A stretch of DNA of 64,000 nt from Mesorhizobium australicum WSM2073 (lineage in GTDB: Bacteria; Pseudomonadota; Alphaproteobacteria; Rhizobiales; Rhizobiaceae), in assembly GCF_000230995.2 (NCBI RefSeq), contig NC_019973.1:3238001-3302000 (forward strand). Reading direction: 5' to 3'. Both the position numbers and the translations under genes were made by a program. Shown piece after piece: positions 41,624-49,606 of this stretch (position 1 is its first letter; every line of letters begins with the position of its first letter). Under the pieces are notes generated by a model that saw only the letters and a program-made list of their open reading frames with translations, searched no databases and was not told where the DNA came from.

Positions 41624-42703
41624 ATGACCGGAAAGATCAGGGTTGCGATCCTCTATGGCGGGCGCTCGGCCGAGCATGACGTGTCGCGGCTTTCGGCCGC
41701 CAATGTGCTGAAGGCGATCGACCGGACGCGCTACGAGGTGGTGCCGATCGCCATTTCCAGGGAGGGCAGATGGCTGCTGCAGCCGGCGTCCGAGGCCATC
41801 GGCGAAGGGGCGGGAGCTCCAGTGTCGCAGGATGGCATGGAGATAGCCCTGCTGCCCGGCGGCAAGGGCCGGCTGATCTCAGCGTCGCCTATGGGAACGC
41901 GGGCTGACCTGGCGCCGGTCGATGTCGTCTTCCCCGTGCTGCATGGGCCTTTCGGGGAGGACGGCTCGGTGCAGGGCTATGCGGAGGTTGCCGACGTCGC
42001 CTATGTCGGCAGCGGCATCCTCGCCTCGGCCGCCGCCATGGACAAGGATGTCGCCAAGCGGCTCATGCAAGGAGCCGGGCTTGCCGTCGCCCGCTCGGTC
42101 ACCGTCCATCGTAACGACGTCGGGTCCTTCCAGGAGATCGCCGGGGCGCTGGGGCTGCCATTCTTCGCCAAGCCGGCGCGCCAGGGCTCGTCGTTCGGAG
42201 TGAGCAAGGTGAACGACAGGGATGGTTTCGATCAGGCCGTCGAAACGGCTTTCCGCTATGACGGCAAGGCGTTGATCGAGGAATTCGTCGAAGGCCGCGA
42301 GATCGAGTGCTCGGTGCTGCAACGGGCCGACGGCTCGCTCACGGTGTCGCTGCCCGGCGAGATCATCCCGGCCGGCAAGCACGGCTTCTACACCTATGAG
42401 GCCAAATATCTCGACGCCGACGGCGCGGTGGTCAAAGTGCCCGCCGATGTGCCGGCAGCGGTGATCGACCGGGCGAGGGAAATGGCTGGGCAAGCCTTCA
42501 AGGCGCTCGGCTGCGAGGCGATGGCGCGCGTCGATTTCTTCCTGCGCGCCGACGGCTCCCTGCTGGTCAACGAGGTCAACACGCTGCCCGGTTTCACCGA
42601 CATATCGATGTACGCCAAGGCGCTGGCCGCGATCGGCATCGGCTACAGCGAGGTCATCGATATCTTGATCGAGCATGCGCTGGCGAGGCACGGCGCGCGC
42701 TGA
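41624..42703 (+). CDS. ddl: D-alanine--D-alanine ligase
   Basis: 359 aa ATP-grasp ligase. It carries VAILYGGRSAEHDVS, VLHGPFGEDGSVQGYAEVAD, the ATP-binding FAKPARQGSSFGVSKV, and the metal site ARVDFFLRADGSLLVNEVNT. The length matches the DdlA type, so this is probably a second ligase besides the division-cluster copy. It makes the D-Ala-D-Ala of peptidoglycan. GAGGGA precedes the ATG. It lies 22 bases after the frameshifted peptidase gene. Confidence 0.93.
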   Translation: MTGKIRVAILYGGRSAEHDVSRLSAANVLKAIDRTRYEVVPIAISREGRWLLQPASEAIGEGAGAPVSQDGMEIALLPGGKGRLISASPMGTRADLAPVDVVFPVLHGPFGEDGSVQGYAEVADVAYVGSGILASAAAMDKDVAKRLMQGAGLAVARSVTVHRNDVGSFQEIAGALGLPFFAKPARQGSSFGVSKVNDRDGFDQAVETAFRYDGKALIEEFVEGREIECSVLQRADGSLTVSLPGEIIPAGKHGFYTYEAKYLDADGAVVKVPADVPAAVIDRAREMAGQAFKALGCEAMARVDFFLRADGSLLVNEVNTLPGFTDISMYAKALAAIGIGYSEVIDILIEHALARHGAR

Positions 42704-42825
42704 TCCGAGTCAGCGGCCGCCGCATCGGATAAACCGCCCTTTGGACGGCGTGTTTTTCCACCTCTGGCTAATGTTGCTGGCCGGCTCTATATGCCCGATC
42801 ATGGGACTGGCAGGGGAGGCATGGA

Positions 42826-44808
42826 ATGGCGGCCAATCGTCGAAACGGGATGGCGTCGCCCGCGCATGGCTTGGAGGATATTCTTTCGCCCGCCGCCCCG
42901 CACCCCCGAACGTCGTTGCCCAATGTAGCCACCATCGTCACCACGGTGGCGGCGTTGTATTTCGGGCGTGAGGTTTTCCTGCCGATAGCGATCGCGCTGT
43001 TGCTGACTTTCGCGCTCGCCCCCCTTGTGTCCGCGCTCAAACGGGCCGGTATTCCCCGGATTGCCGCCGTCATCGTCAGCGTATTGGGGGCTTTCGCCGC
43101 ACTTGCCCTCTTCAGCTTCATCGTCGCCACGCAGGTCAGCGAACTGGCGCAAAACATCCCGGTCTACCAGGCCAACATCCTGACCAAGGTCCGCTCGCTC
43201 AAGGAGACTGGCGTTGGGGGAGGGATCATTGCCAGGTTGAGCAAGGTGGTCGAACGTGTCGGCCAGGAGATCGACAGGCAGGAGACGCCGCCGCCGGCCG
43301 CCGCCCCGGAAAAGCCGCGTGAACCGGTGCCGGTCGAGATCGTCTCGCGCGAAAGGCCTTTGGAGGTTCTGCAGAACATAGTCGGGCCGCTGATCAGCCC
43401 GCTCGGATCGGCCGGACTGATCATCGTCGTCGTCATCTTCATGCTGCTGGAGCGGGAGGATTTGCGCGACCGCTTCATCCGCCTTGTCGGGTATGGGGAC
43501 CTTCACCGTACCACCGAGGCGCTTCAGGATGCCGGCAAGCGTGTTGGCCGGTACCTGCTGATGCAATTGGTCGTCAACATCGTGTACGCCGTACCAATCG
43601 CGGCCGGCCTGTGGATCCTGGGCATTCCGAATGCCTTGCTGTGGGGGCTGCTGGCCCTTGGCCTGCGTTTCGTTCCCTATATCGGCCCGGCGATCGGCAT
43701 GCTGCTGCCGCTGTTCCTGGCGCTGGCCGTGGCGCCGGGCTGGTCGCTCGTGCTGTGGACAGCCGCCCTGTTCGTGGTGATGGAACTGATCACCGGCAAT
43801 GTCGTGGAACCCTGGCTTTATGGCTCGCGAACCGGGCTGTCGTCCCTGGCCATCATCGTTGCGGCCATCTTCTGGACGTGGCTGTGGGGCCCGCTCGGGC
43901 TGGTTTTGTCAACGCCGCTCACCGTGTGCCTGGTGGTGCTGGGCAGGCACGTGCCGCAGTTTGAGTTCCTCGATGTCCTGTTTGGCAACGAGCCCGTGCT
44001 CGAACCTCATGCACGCCTCTACCAGCGTCTGCTGGCCGGTGACCCTGACGAAGCCACGGATCACGCCGAGGAGATGCTGGAAGAGAAATATCTGGTCGAG
44101 TTCTACGACAAGGTGGCCATTCCCGCCCTGCTGCTGGGCGAGCAGGACCGTGCGCGCGGTGTCATGGGCGACCAGCAAAGGCGTCAGGTGGCCGAGAGCG
44201 CCCTGGTGATGGTGGCAAACCTCGACGACAGCGCGCATGAGGAAGCAGAGGAAGAGGATGCCCCGCCGGCGGCCGAAGAGGAGCCGGATGACAAGGATCC
44301 TTCCCGCGAAGACGAGACCGAACTGCCCGACGGCACGGATCTGTCGGTGCTTTGCACAGGCGGGCGCGGTGAACTGGACGATGCCGCCGCCGCGATGCTG
44401 GCACAGGTGCTGGAAGTCCAGGGGACGACGGTGTCGAAGGCCGGCTTTGCCGATATGGAACCCGCCAACATCCGCCGTCTCGAGCTCGAAACCATCGATA
44501 CCGTGGTGGTCGGCTTCCTGAACCGGGATTCCATCAAGCACGCCCGGTTTCTGGTTCGCCGGCTGAAGCGGGCGAAAGCGGCGTTGAGGGTGGGAATCGT
44601 ATTCTGGTCGCAAGCCGCCAATGAGGACAAGGAAGAGGCCGAAAAGCTCGCCCGTGACATCAACGCGGATTTCGTGGCGCATGGCATGGTGGACGCAGTG
44701 GTCGGCGCGCTGTCGAACGAGCCGCCAATTGCCCTCAAGCTCGTCGCCAAACGCCGGATGCGGCGACAGCGCGCCACCTCCCGAAAGGCCTCGGCGGCCT
44801 CGACCTAG
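42826..44808 (+). CDS. AI-2E family transporter with long cytosolic C-terminal domain
   Basis: 660 aa. Residues 30-390 are the AI-2E/PerM fold with about eight transmembrane helices (FLPIAIALLLTFALAPLVSA; VGRYLLMQLVVNIVYAVPIA; LGLRFVPYIGPAIGMLLPLF). From about 400 a soluble extension contains a highly acidic linker (about residues 470-505, many Glu and Asp) and a Rossmann-like alpha/beta segment ending in a basic tail. Family members export small molecules or act as Na+/H+ antiporters. ATG 42826 has GGGGAGG upstream. Confidence 0.88.
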   Translation: MAANRRNGMASPAHGLEDILSPAAPHPRTSLPNVATIVTTVAALYFGREVFLPIAIALLLTFALAPLVSALKRAGIPRIAAVIVSVLGAFAALALFSFIVATQVSELAQNIPVYQANILTKVRSLKETGVGGGIIARLSKVVERVGQEIDRQETPPPAAAPEKPREPVPVEIVSRERPLEVLQNIVGPLISPLGSAGLIIVVVIFMLLEREDLRDRFIRLVGYGDLHRTTEALQDAGKRVGRYLLMQLVVNIVYAVPIAAGLWILGIPNALLWGLLALGLRFVPYIGPAIGMLLPLFLALAVAPGWSLVLWTAALFVVMELITGNVVEPWLYGSRTGLSSLAIIVAAIFWTWLWGPLGLVLSTPLTVCLVVLGRHVPQFEFLDVLFGNEPVLEPHARLYQRLLAGDPDEATDHAEEMLEEKYLVEFYDKVAIPALLLGEQDRARGVMGDQQRRQVAESALVMVANLDDSAHEEAEEEDAPPAAEEEPDDKDPSREDETELPDGTDLSVLCTGGRGELDDAAAAMLAQVLEVQGTTVSKAGFADMEPANIRRLELETIDTVVVGFLNRDSIKHARFLVRRLKRAKAALRVGIVFWSQAANEDKEEAEKLARDINADFVAHGMVDAVVGALSNEPPIALKLVAKRRMRRQRATSRKASAAST

Positions 44809-44853
44809 CCGTGGGTGCCGGTTGATCTCCGAGACTGGGTCGATCTCGGTCGT

Positions 44854-45039
44854 TCACATATTGGAAGCGACATCGCGGGAGGAGGGCGGCCTTGACTTGT
44901 GCGCCGGCCGGATCCTCGCGGCCGGGCGGGGGACGCGGGAAACGGGTTTGACTGGATTTCCAGCGGATGGCTTTTGCGCCTTGCGGCGCTGGAGCCAGCT
45001 CGACGACAGTTCGGCAAGCAGACTGCGCAGGGCCTTCAC
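44854..45039 (-). CDS. Small basic hypothetical protein
   Basis: 61 aa starting at GTG 45039, which has a very strong GGAGGAGG site 6 bases upstream. The N-terminus is helical (KALRSLLAELSSSWLQRRK) and the rest is Pro/Arg/Lys rich. No family is recognised. The strong ribosome-binding site is the main support. Confidence 0.5.
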   Translation of the reverse strand: MKALRSLLAELSSSWLQRRKAQKPSAGNPVKPVSRVPRPAARIRPAHKSRPPSSRDVASNM

Positions 45040-45128
45040 GACATCCTCCTCCGCTGGACGATGCGGTAATCTCCGAAGGCCGGACTGGTTCCATGGCGCA
45101 TGGAGCCGGCGCACCTTGGCGCTTCTGG

Positions 45129-45437
45129 TTATTGCATCGAGCCTGATCGATGCAGACCGAGAGGGATCATCGAGCTCTCATCACGATTCTCGACGAATCC
45201 GGTTCCAGGCGGGGCCAATCCGTTGCCCAAAGCGTCGAATTCGATCGCAGCACCAACCAGTTGGGCAGCCTGCAGGACCAGATGTTCAATGTCCTCGAGG
45301 GCGACGTTCTCGGCCAGGTTCCTGGTCCTGATCCTTTCCGCCACCACCGACACGTTGATGATGCCCGCGGTCTTGAACGCTGCGCGGACGCTCGCATAGA
45401 CGTCTTCACGCAGTCGCGTGGAATAATCGTATCGCAT
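45129..45437 (-). CDS. Small hypothetical protein
   Basis: 102 aa with GGGAGG upstream of ATG 45437. The N-terminal 70 residues look well folded (RLREDVYASVRAAFKTAGII, then ALEDIEHLVLQAAQLVGAAI), while the C-terminus is low complexity. Similar unnamed proteins are found in rhizobia. It lies upstream of the preceding small gene on the same strand and is possibly cotranscribed with it. Confidence 0.65.
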   Translation of the reverse strand: MRYDYSTRLREDVYASVRAAFKTAGIINVSVVAERIRTRNLAENVALEDIEHLVLQAAQLVGAAIEFDALGNGLAPPGTGFVENRDESSMIPLGLHRSGSMQ

Positions 45438-45702
45438 TGAAACCTCCCAAAGCGAGTTGGTTTCCTCAAGCTGGCAGGATGCGCCCCATGGCGGCGCATG
45501 GCAAGTTAAAAGTGAAAAAAGTGTGAAGAAAATCAGCTAGTTAGCATAGTTACACGAATGGGCAACCTGCGTTGGATGATCATCATTGGTACGACGCTGC
45601 ATTCACCCACTGACCGCGCTTGACGCAGGATGCCGAAATTCCTAACTGTAAGTAGAATGAGACGGTTACTAACTCGCCTGATCTTTGCGCTTGGAGGCGC
45701 AC

Positions 45703-45945
45703 ATGGCTGACCTGGAACGCCCGGAACGACTGCAGATCATGTTGACCCAGGATGAACTGGCCGCACTGGAAAACTGGCGTTTCGACAAACGCATGCCCAG
45801 CCGCTCGGCGGCGGTACGCGAATTGCTGCGCCGTGGCCTTGCCTCCGATGGCTTCCTGACGGCCGAGGTGGGCGCCAAGTCGCAGGAATTCGGCGTGCTC
45901 CTGCCCAATGGCGACGGCAAGGCCCCGCCGGAACAGGCGGAGTAA
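45703..45945 (+). CDS. Ribbon-helix-helix-like small protein
   Basis: 80 aa. ERLQIMLTQDELAALENWRF followed by SRSAAVRELLRRGLA matches the RHH/CopG fold, so it is a probable DNA-binding protein. GGAGG precedes ATG 45703. No toxin gene is adjacent; the downstream neighbour is a sensor kinase 75 bases away. Confidence 0.75.
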   Translation: MADLERPERLQIMLTQDELAALENWRFDKRMPSRSAAVRELLRRGLASDGFLTAEVGAKSQEFGVLLPNGDGKAPPEQAE

Positions 45946-46020
45946 AACTTTCGCGGTAAGCCTTCCATTCTCGCGCCGGCGATTGCCTTGATCCGTTTGC
46001 GCCTTATCTGATCGGGAAAG

Positions 46021-47115
46021 ATGCAATTGCGGGTGGCGATGAACGACATCGATGGCAGCGACAGACAGGGGGCGACCGCCGACGCCCGGCTCGCGGCAAT
46101 TGTCGATTCCTCCTTCGATGCCATCATCAGCAAGGACCTGAACAGCGTCATCCAAAGCTGGAACCAGGCGGCGGAACGCATGTTCGGCTACACCGCCGAG
46201 GAGGCGATCGGCCAATCCGTCCTCATGCTCATTCCCGATCACCTCAAGAGCGAGGAGACCGAGATCATCAGCAAGATTCGCAGCGGCGACCGCGTGGCGA
46301 GCTATGAGACGACGCGCAAGCGCAAGGACGGAGCGCTGATTTCGGTCTCACTGACGATTTCGCCGATCAAGAACGGCGATGGCGAAATCATCGGCGCCTC
46401 GAAAATCGCCCGCGATATCTCCGCCGCCAAGGAAAGCGAGCGCCGGATCAGGCTGCTGATGCGGGAGGTCAACCATCGGGTCAAGAACCAGTTCGCGGTC
46501 ATCCTGTCGATGGTCAGGGAGACCAGCAAGCGTTCGAATGGTCCAGGCGAGTTCGAGGAATTGATCCGCGCCCGCATCATGGCACTGTCGCGGTCGCACG
46601 ATCTGCTCGTCACCTCCGAGTGGGCGGGGGCGAGCCTGTTCGACCTTATCCAGGAACATCTCAAGCCCTTCGGCCTCGAGGAGCAGATCCTGCTCTCCGG
46701 CCCGGTCCTGACGCTGCAGTCGAACGCGGTGCAGAACCTCGGCATGGCCTTTCACGAACTGGGCACCAACTCATCAAAGTATGGCGCGCTGGGCAGCGAA
46801 GGCGGCCGGGTCGAGATTACCTGGACCATCGGCTCGGGAGCGCATGCTCCCGGCTCCGCTGGCGAACGGGAATTCCAGCTGACCTGGGAGGAAAACTGCG
46901 AACCGCATCCCGGCGACCGGCGCGATCAGACCACGCGCAAGGGGTTCGGCACTGTCGTGCTGCAGCGTGTGGCGCCGCAGTCGCTCGGTGGCTCCGCCAT
47001 TCTGGAGCGGTCGCCCGGCCATCTCAAATGGCAGCTGAGCGCGCCGCTGGCCTCCATCATCGTGGCGCAGGCCGGCAGCGAGGCCGATGGTGTTTCGCCG
47101 GGTTTCGGCATCTAG
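46021..47115 (+). CDS. PAS-domain HWE histidine kinase
   Basis: 364 aa soluble sensor kinase. A PAS domain (about 20-135) starts IVDSSFDAIISKDLNSVIQS. The dimerisation helix contains the phospho-acceptor His152 in REVNHRVKNQFAVILSMV, the HWE/HisKA_2 type, and the ATPase part contains FHELGTNSSKYGAL and LTWEEN. There is no receiver domain and no adjacent response regulator. Such kinases often feed the general stress response (PhyR) in alphaproteobacteria. ATG 46039 is an alternative start. Confidence 0.92.
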   Translation: MQLRVAMNDIDGSDRQGATADARLAAIVDSSFDAIISKDLNSVIQSWNQAAERMFGYTAEEAIGQSVLMLIPDHLKSEETEIISKIRSGDRVASYETTRKRKDGALISVSLTISPIKNGDGEIIGASKIARDISAAKESERRIRLLMREVNHRVKNQFAVILSMVRETSKRSNGPGEFEELIRARIMALSRSHDLLVTSEWAGASLFDLIQEHLKPFGLEEQILLSGPVLTLQSNAVQNLGMAFHELGTNSSKYGALGSEGGRVEITWTIGSGAHAPGSAGEREFQLTWEENCEPHPGDRRDQTTRKGFGTVVLQRVAPQSLGGSAILERSPGHLKWQLSAPLASIIVAQAGSEADGVSPGFGI

Positions 47116-47142
47116 GGCGATCCGCCGGTCTGGACGCCGCCC

Positions 47143-47409
47143 CTATTCCCTGTCGGGCTGCACCTGCTCGACCAGGATATGCGCCTCGCGCGCGGCCTCG
47201 ACAAAGGCCTCCCTGGCGATTTCGGGGGGCAAGTCGCCGCTCATTGCCCTGCGGCAGGCGCGCAGCGCGGACTGATGTTTCAGGCTCCCGGCATCGCGCC
47301 AATGTGTCGTCAGGAGTTCGATCGCCTGTTGTGTGTTGGACAGGTTGCGGATGCCTCCGGCAACGCCTACCGAAACGACTACGGGCTTGGAGAACCATGC
47401 AGTTTGCAT
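47143..47409 (-). CDS. DUF982 family protein
   Basis: 88 aa. MQTAWFSKPVVVSVGVAGGI with TQQAIELLTTHW and ALRACRRAMSGDLPPE is the DUF982 pattern: an Ala/Arg-rich helix after a short beta hairpin. Function is unknown; the family is almost restricted to Rhizobiales. It is one of three in this window. Confidence 0.85.
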   Translation of the reverse strand: MQTAWFSKPVVVSVGVAGGIRNLSNTQQAIELLTTHWRDAGSLKHQSALRACRRAMSGDLPPEIAREAFVEAAREAHILVEQVQPDRE

Positions 47410-47518
47410 TGGAACCTAGACCATGTTTAGCCCGTGGAACGCGTTGGGCGGCATGAGGTTTCATCGCCGCCGATCACTGTAGCGTGAGCCTTTCGGGCAT
47501 CTCCGCGCGAACCAATCC

Positions 47519-47725
47519 CTAGAGGATGCTGGTCGTCACTTCGACAATGATCGCGGCGCCTTCCAGTCCACCGTTGGGAACGTGCACGACGCGCGAGACC
47601 CGCAGATCCTGTGGGTTTCCGTCGACCGACAGGGACACGCTCTCGCCAATGCGCGGCACCGCCTGGAAAGTAACATTGGTGGCGTCGGGCCTGTTGTCGA
47701 TGGATATGCGGCAATTGACGGTCAT
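47519..47725 (-). CDS. Small hypothetical protein
   Basis: 68 aa starting MTVNCRISIDNRPDATNVTF. Entirely beta-type sequence (SVDGNPQDLRVSRVVHVPNG, then AAIIVEVTTSIL). GGAGAGAG lies upstream of ATG 47725. No family is recognised. Confidence 0.65.
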   Translation of the reverse strand: MTVNCRISIDNRPDATNVTFQAVPRIGESVSLSVDGNPQDLRVSRVVHVPNGGLEGAAIIVEVTTSIL

Positions 47726-47867
47726 GGACTCTCTCCGGTGTCTGGCGGTGCCCCGGGTCGTCAACGCGGGGTCCATGAAATGGTTTCAGGAGGTCCGGTT
47801 CAAACACCTGCCGACGTCCGCGGGCGAAGTCATCAACCGCCTGGTAGGCCGGCGTCCGGCCTCTGAT

Positions 47868-48158
47868 TCAGTCGTCGGCTCTCGGAACGAAATAGCTGGT
47901 GGTGACCGCATCGCCGCCGATTCCACGCGTGACTTGAACCGAGGCATAGCCTTCCGGGGCAATCGAGCCGGTCGCCATCCGGTCGACCCGCTTGCACCGG
48001 CCGACCATTTCGCCGCTCGGCCAGGGTGCCAATCTGATTTCAAGCGCCGCTTGGCACTCCGCCATCGATGAATAGACGACCGGGCGCGACTCCATGGGCC
48101 GACAGAGCGATGCGTTGCACGACAGCATGATCATCACCGCCGCGGTTGCCGGATCCAT
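47868..48158 (-). CDS. Small exported-type hypothetical protein
   Basis: 96 aa with AGGAGAG upstream of ATG 48158. A short hydrophobic start (TAAVMIMLSCNASLC) and four Cys in total suggest a periplasmic disulfide-bonded protein. No family is recognised. Confidence 0.65.
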   Translation of the reverse strand: MDPATAAVMIMLSCNASLCRPMESRPVVYSSMAECQAALEIRLAPWPSGEMVGRCKRVDRMATGSIAPEGYASVQVTRGIGGDAVTTSYFVPRADD

Positions 48159-48366
48159 GAAACTCTCCTGTTGGCCGACAATGAACGTCCAACACGCCGC
48201 AAGGTTTCATGCTGACGGGAGGAAGTGACCCCAATCAGATGGTCCGATTGTCGAGAAGCTCAGGCGGGAACAGGCCAGGACCGAGATCTGACGGCGCACT
48301 CACGCCTTATCAAAGGCCCGGCGGCTTCGGTCTCCGCGCCTCTGGGCAGCCAGAATTCCGGGAACA

Positions 48367-48612
48367 TCAAAGGCCAAACGAGGACATGGTCCAGGGGTTT
48401 TGGTACCCAAGGCGCGGCTTGGCATTCGCTGCGTCGGTCGGGGTCGATGTTGCTGTTCCGGTTGCTGTGCAGTCCAATTTTGCTGCCACCGCCGCCTTGA
48501 TCGACAGACCAGCGCATGCGTTCGCGGCGGTAACGGTCGCCTTCTTTTCGTGTGCCGCAGCGACGTTTGAGCCGGCGAGGACAAGCGCCAGGCAAATGAA
48601 AACCATCTTCAT
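48367..48612 (-). CDS. Small exported hypothetical protein
   Basis: 81 aa with a signal peptide (MKMVFICLALVLAGSNVAAA) and a Thr/Ala-rich mature part with two Cys. AGGGGGA precedes ATG 48612. Two palindromes lie directly upstream and may regulate it. No family is recognised. Confidence 0.65.
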   Translation of the reverse strand: MKMVFICLALVLAGSNVAAAHEKKATVTAANACAGLSIKAAVAAKLDCTATGTATSTPTDAANAKPRLGYQNPWTMSSFGL

Positions 48613-48625
48613 TAGATCCCCCTAT

Positions 48626-48661
48626 TTTAGCTTAAGCTAAATCAAAGTTAACGTAACGTTA
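48626..48661. promoter_or_regulatory. Two adjacent palindromes upstream of a small exported-protein gene
   Basis: TTTAGCTTAAGCTAAA (48626-48641) is a perfect 16-bp palindrome, and TAACGTAACGTTA (48649-48661) is a 13-bp palindrome with a single central base. Both lie in the AT-rich upstream region of the gene starting at 48612. Confidence 0.5.
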
Positions 48662-48816
48662 CCTGGCCGTCAATCGCGACGGAGGTCCAGGGAGGAAGCC
48701 ACCTTCCTCCTGCCCGGATACCGGCCGGTTCCTGTCCCGGATCACGGCATCATTGATCGGAGAGGATCGGGAGCTACCCGACCTGGCTCCGGTTACATCA
48801 TTGGCTTGCAGCTGCC

Positions 48817-48890
48817 TGGTTCCCGCTCATGGGCTCGAACCACGATTCACGCCTTCAAAGGGCGCTGTCCTACCATTAGACGAAGCGGGA
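48817..48890 (-). tRNA. tRNA-Gln (TTG anticodon)
   Basis: Folds into a complete 74-base cloverleaf. The acceptor stem is TCCCGCT/AGCGGGA, the D stem GTCT/GGAC, the anticodon stem GCGCC/GGCGT with loop CTTTGAA, and the T arm CGTGG-TTCGAGC-CCATG. It ends with discriminator A and an encoded CCA. The anticodon TTG reads CAA, and T1-A72 is consistent with glutamine identity. The D arm resembles tRNA-Glu more than the usual rhizobial tRNA-Gln. Confidence 0.9.
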
Positions 48891-48925
48891 AAGCCGGCAC
48901 GTTATGGCGCCCAGGCAGCTTGCGG

Positions 48926-49222
48926 TCAATTCGGGAAATTGTTGACCGGCTCTTCGCAGCGATAGACCGGGCAGTCCCCGTCGCGGGACGGGACATAGGC
49001 CGACATCGGCACTTCAGGCCAGTCGCACTCGTTGCCGAACTGCCTGACATAGCGATCGTAAGTGTTGGGGCCAGTGGTCAGCACCACGGCGCGGTGGTTC
49101 TGGATCATGGTCCGGATCTGAGCGCAGCCCATGGAGCGGCTGTCGGGCCGGGCGTCGGCCAGACCGGTCGCCGCGAGCACGACGGCCATGGCCATCAACA
49201 GGGTCGGAACGCGAGCGGACAT
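48926..49222 (-). CDS. Exported hypothetical protein
   Basis: 98 aa with a signal peptide (MSARVPTLLMAMAVVLAATG). The mature part contains four Cys (MGCAQIR, ECDWPEV, DCPVYRCEE), likely two disulfides. Start at ATG 49222. It lies just beyond the tRNA gene. No family is recognised. Confidence 0.7.
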   Translation of the reverse strand: MSARVPTLLMAMAVVLAATGLADARPDSRSMGCAQIRTMIQNHRAVVLTTGPNTYDRYVRQFGNECDWPEVPMSAYVPSRDGDCPVYRCEEPVNNFPN

Positions 49223-49399
49223 GATGGTTTCTCTTCGGTTTGACAGAATTGCGAACGCGGCTGGTCCGGATTCGCCGGGGAATGGCCGCATGCATTGTCG
49301 CACATAACCCCCTATCGTGTCCGTTGGTTCCGCGACGGGCCTTGCCGGGCGCGCGTTGGCGCGCCGCGCAACCAAATCGGGCGTCGCGCATTGCTGGGC

Positions 49400-49582
49400 A
49401 TGGACGGCAGGAAACCTTACGAAACACCGCAATGGCGGCCCGGAAACGAGGGCCGCGAGGCGATGTGCTGTTCCTTCTGCGGCGGCCGCGACCATCGGTT
49501 CGAGGAATGTCCGCGAATGCCCGATCCTTTCCGGCCCGGCGAGCCCGAGGGCGAGGATATAGCGGAGGAACCAGCCGGTTGA
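49400..49582 (+). CDS. Small CCHC zinc-knuckle protein
   Basis: 60 aa. CSFCGGRDHRFEEC exactly fits C-x2-C-x4-H-x4-C, the CCHC zinc-knuckle pattern, followed by an acidic Pro-rich tail. Such knuckles bind single-stranded nucleic acid. They are rare in bacteria. No strong ribosome-binding site is seen, so start and expression are uncertain. Confidence 0.5.
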   Translation: MDGRKPYETPQWRPGNEGREAMCCSFCGGRDHRFEECPRMPDPFRPGEPEGEDIAEEPAG

Positions 49583-49606
49583 TCCGAGGTGCCCGGTGGC
49601 GGGTGG

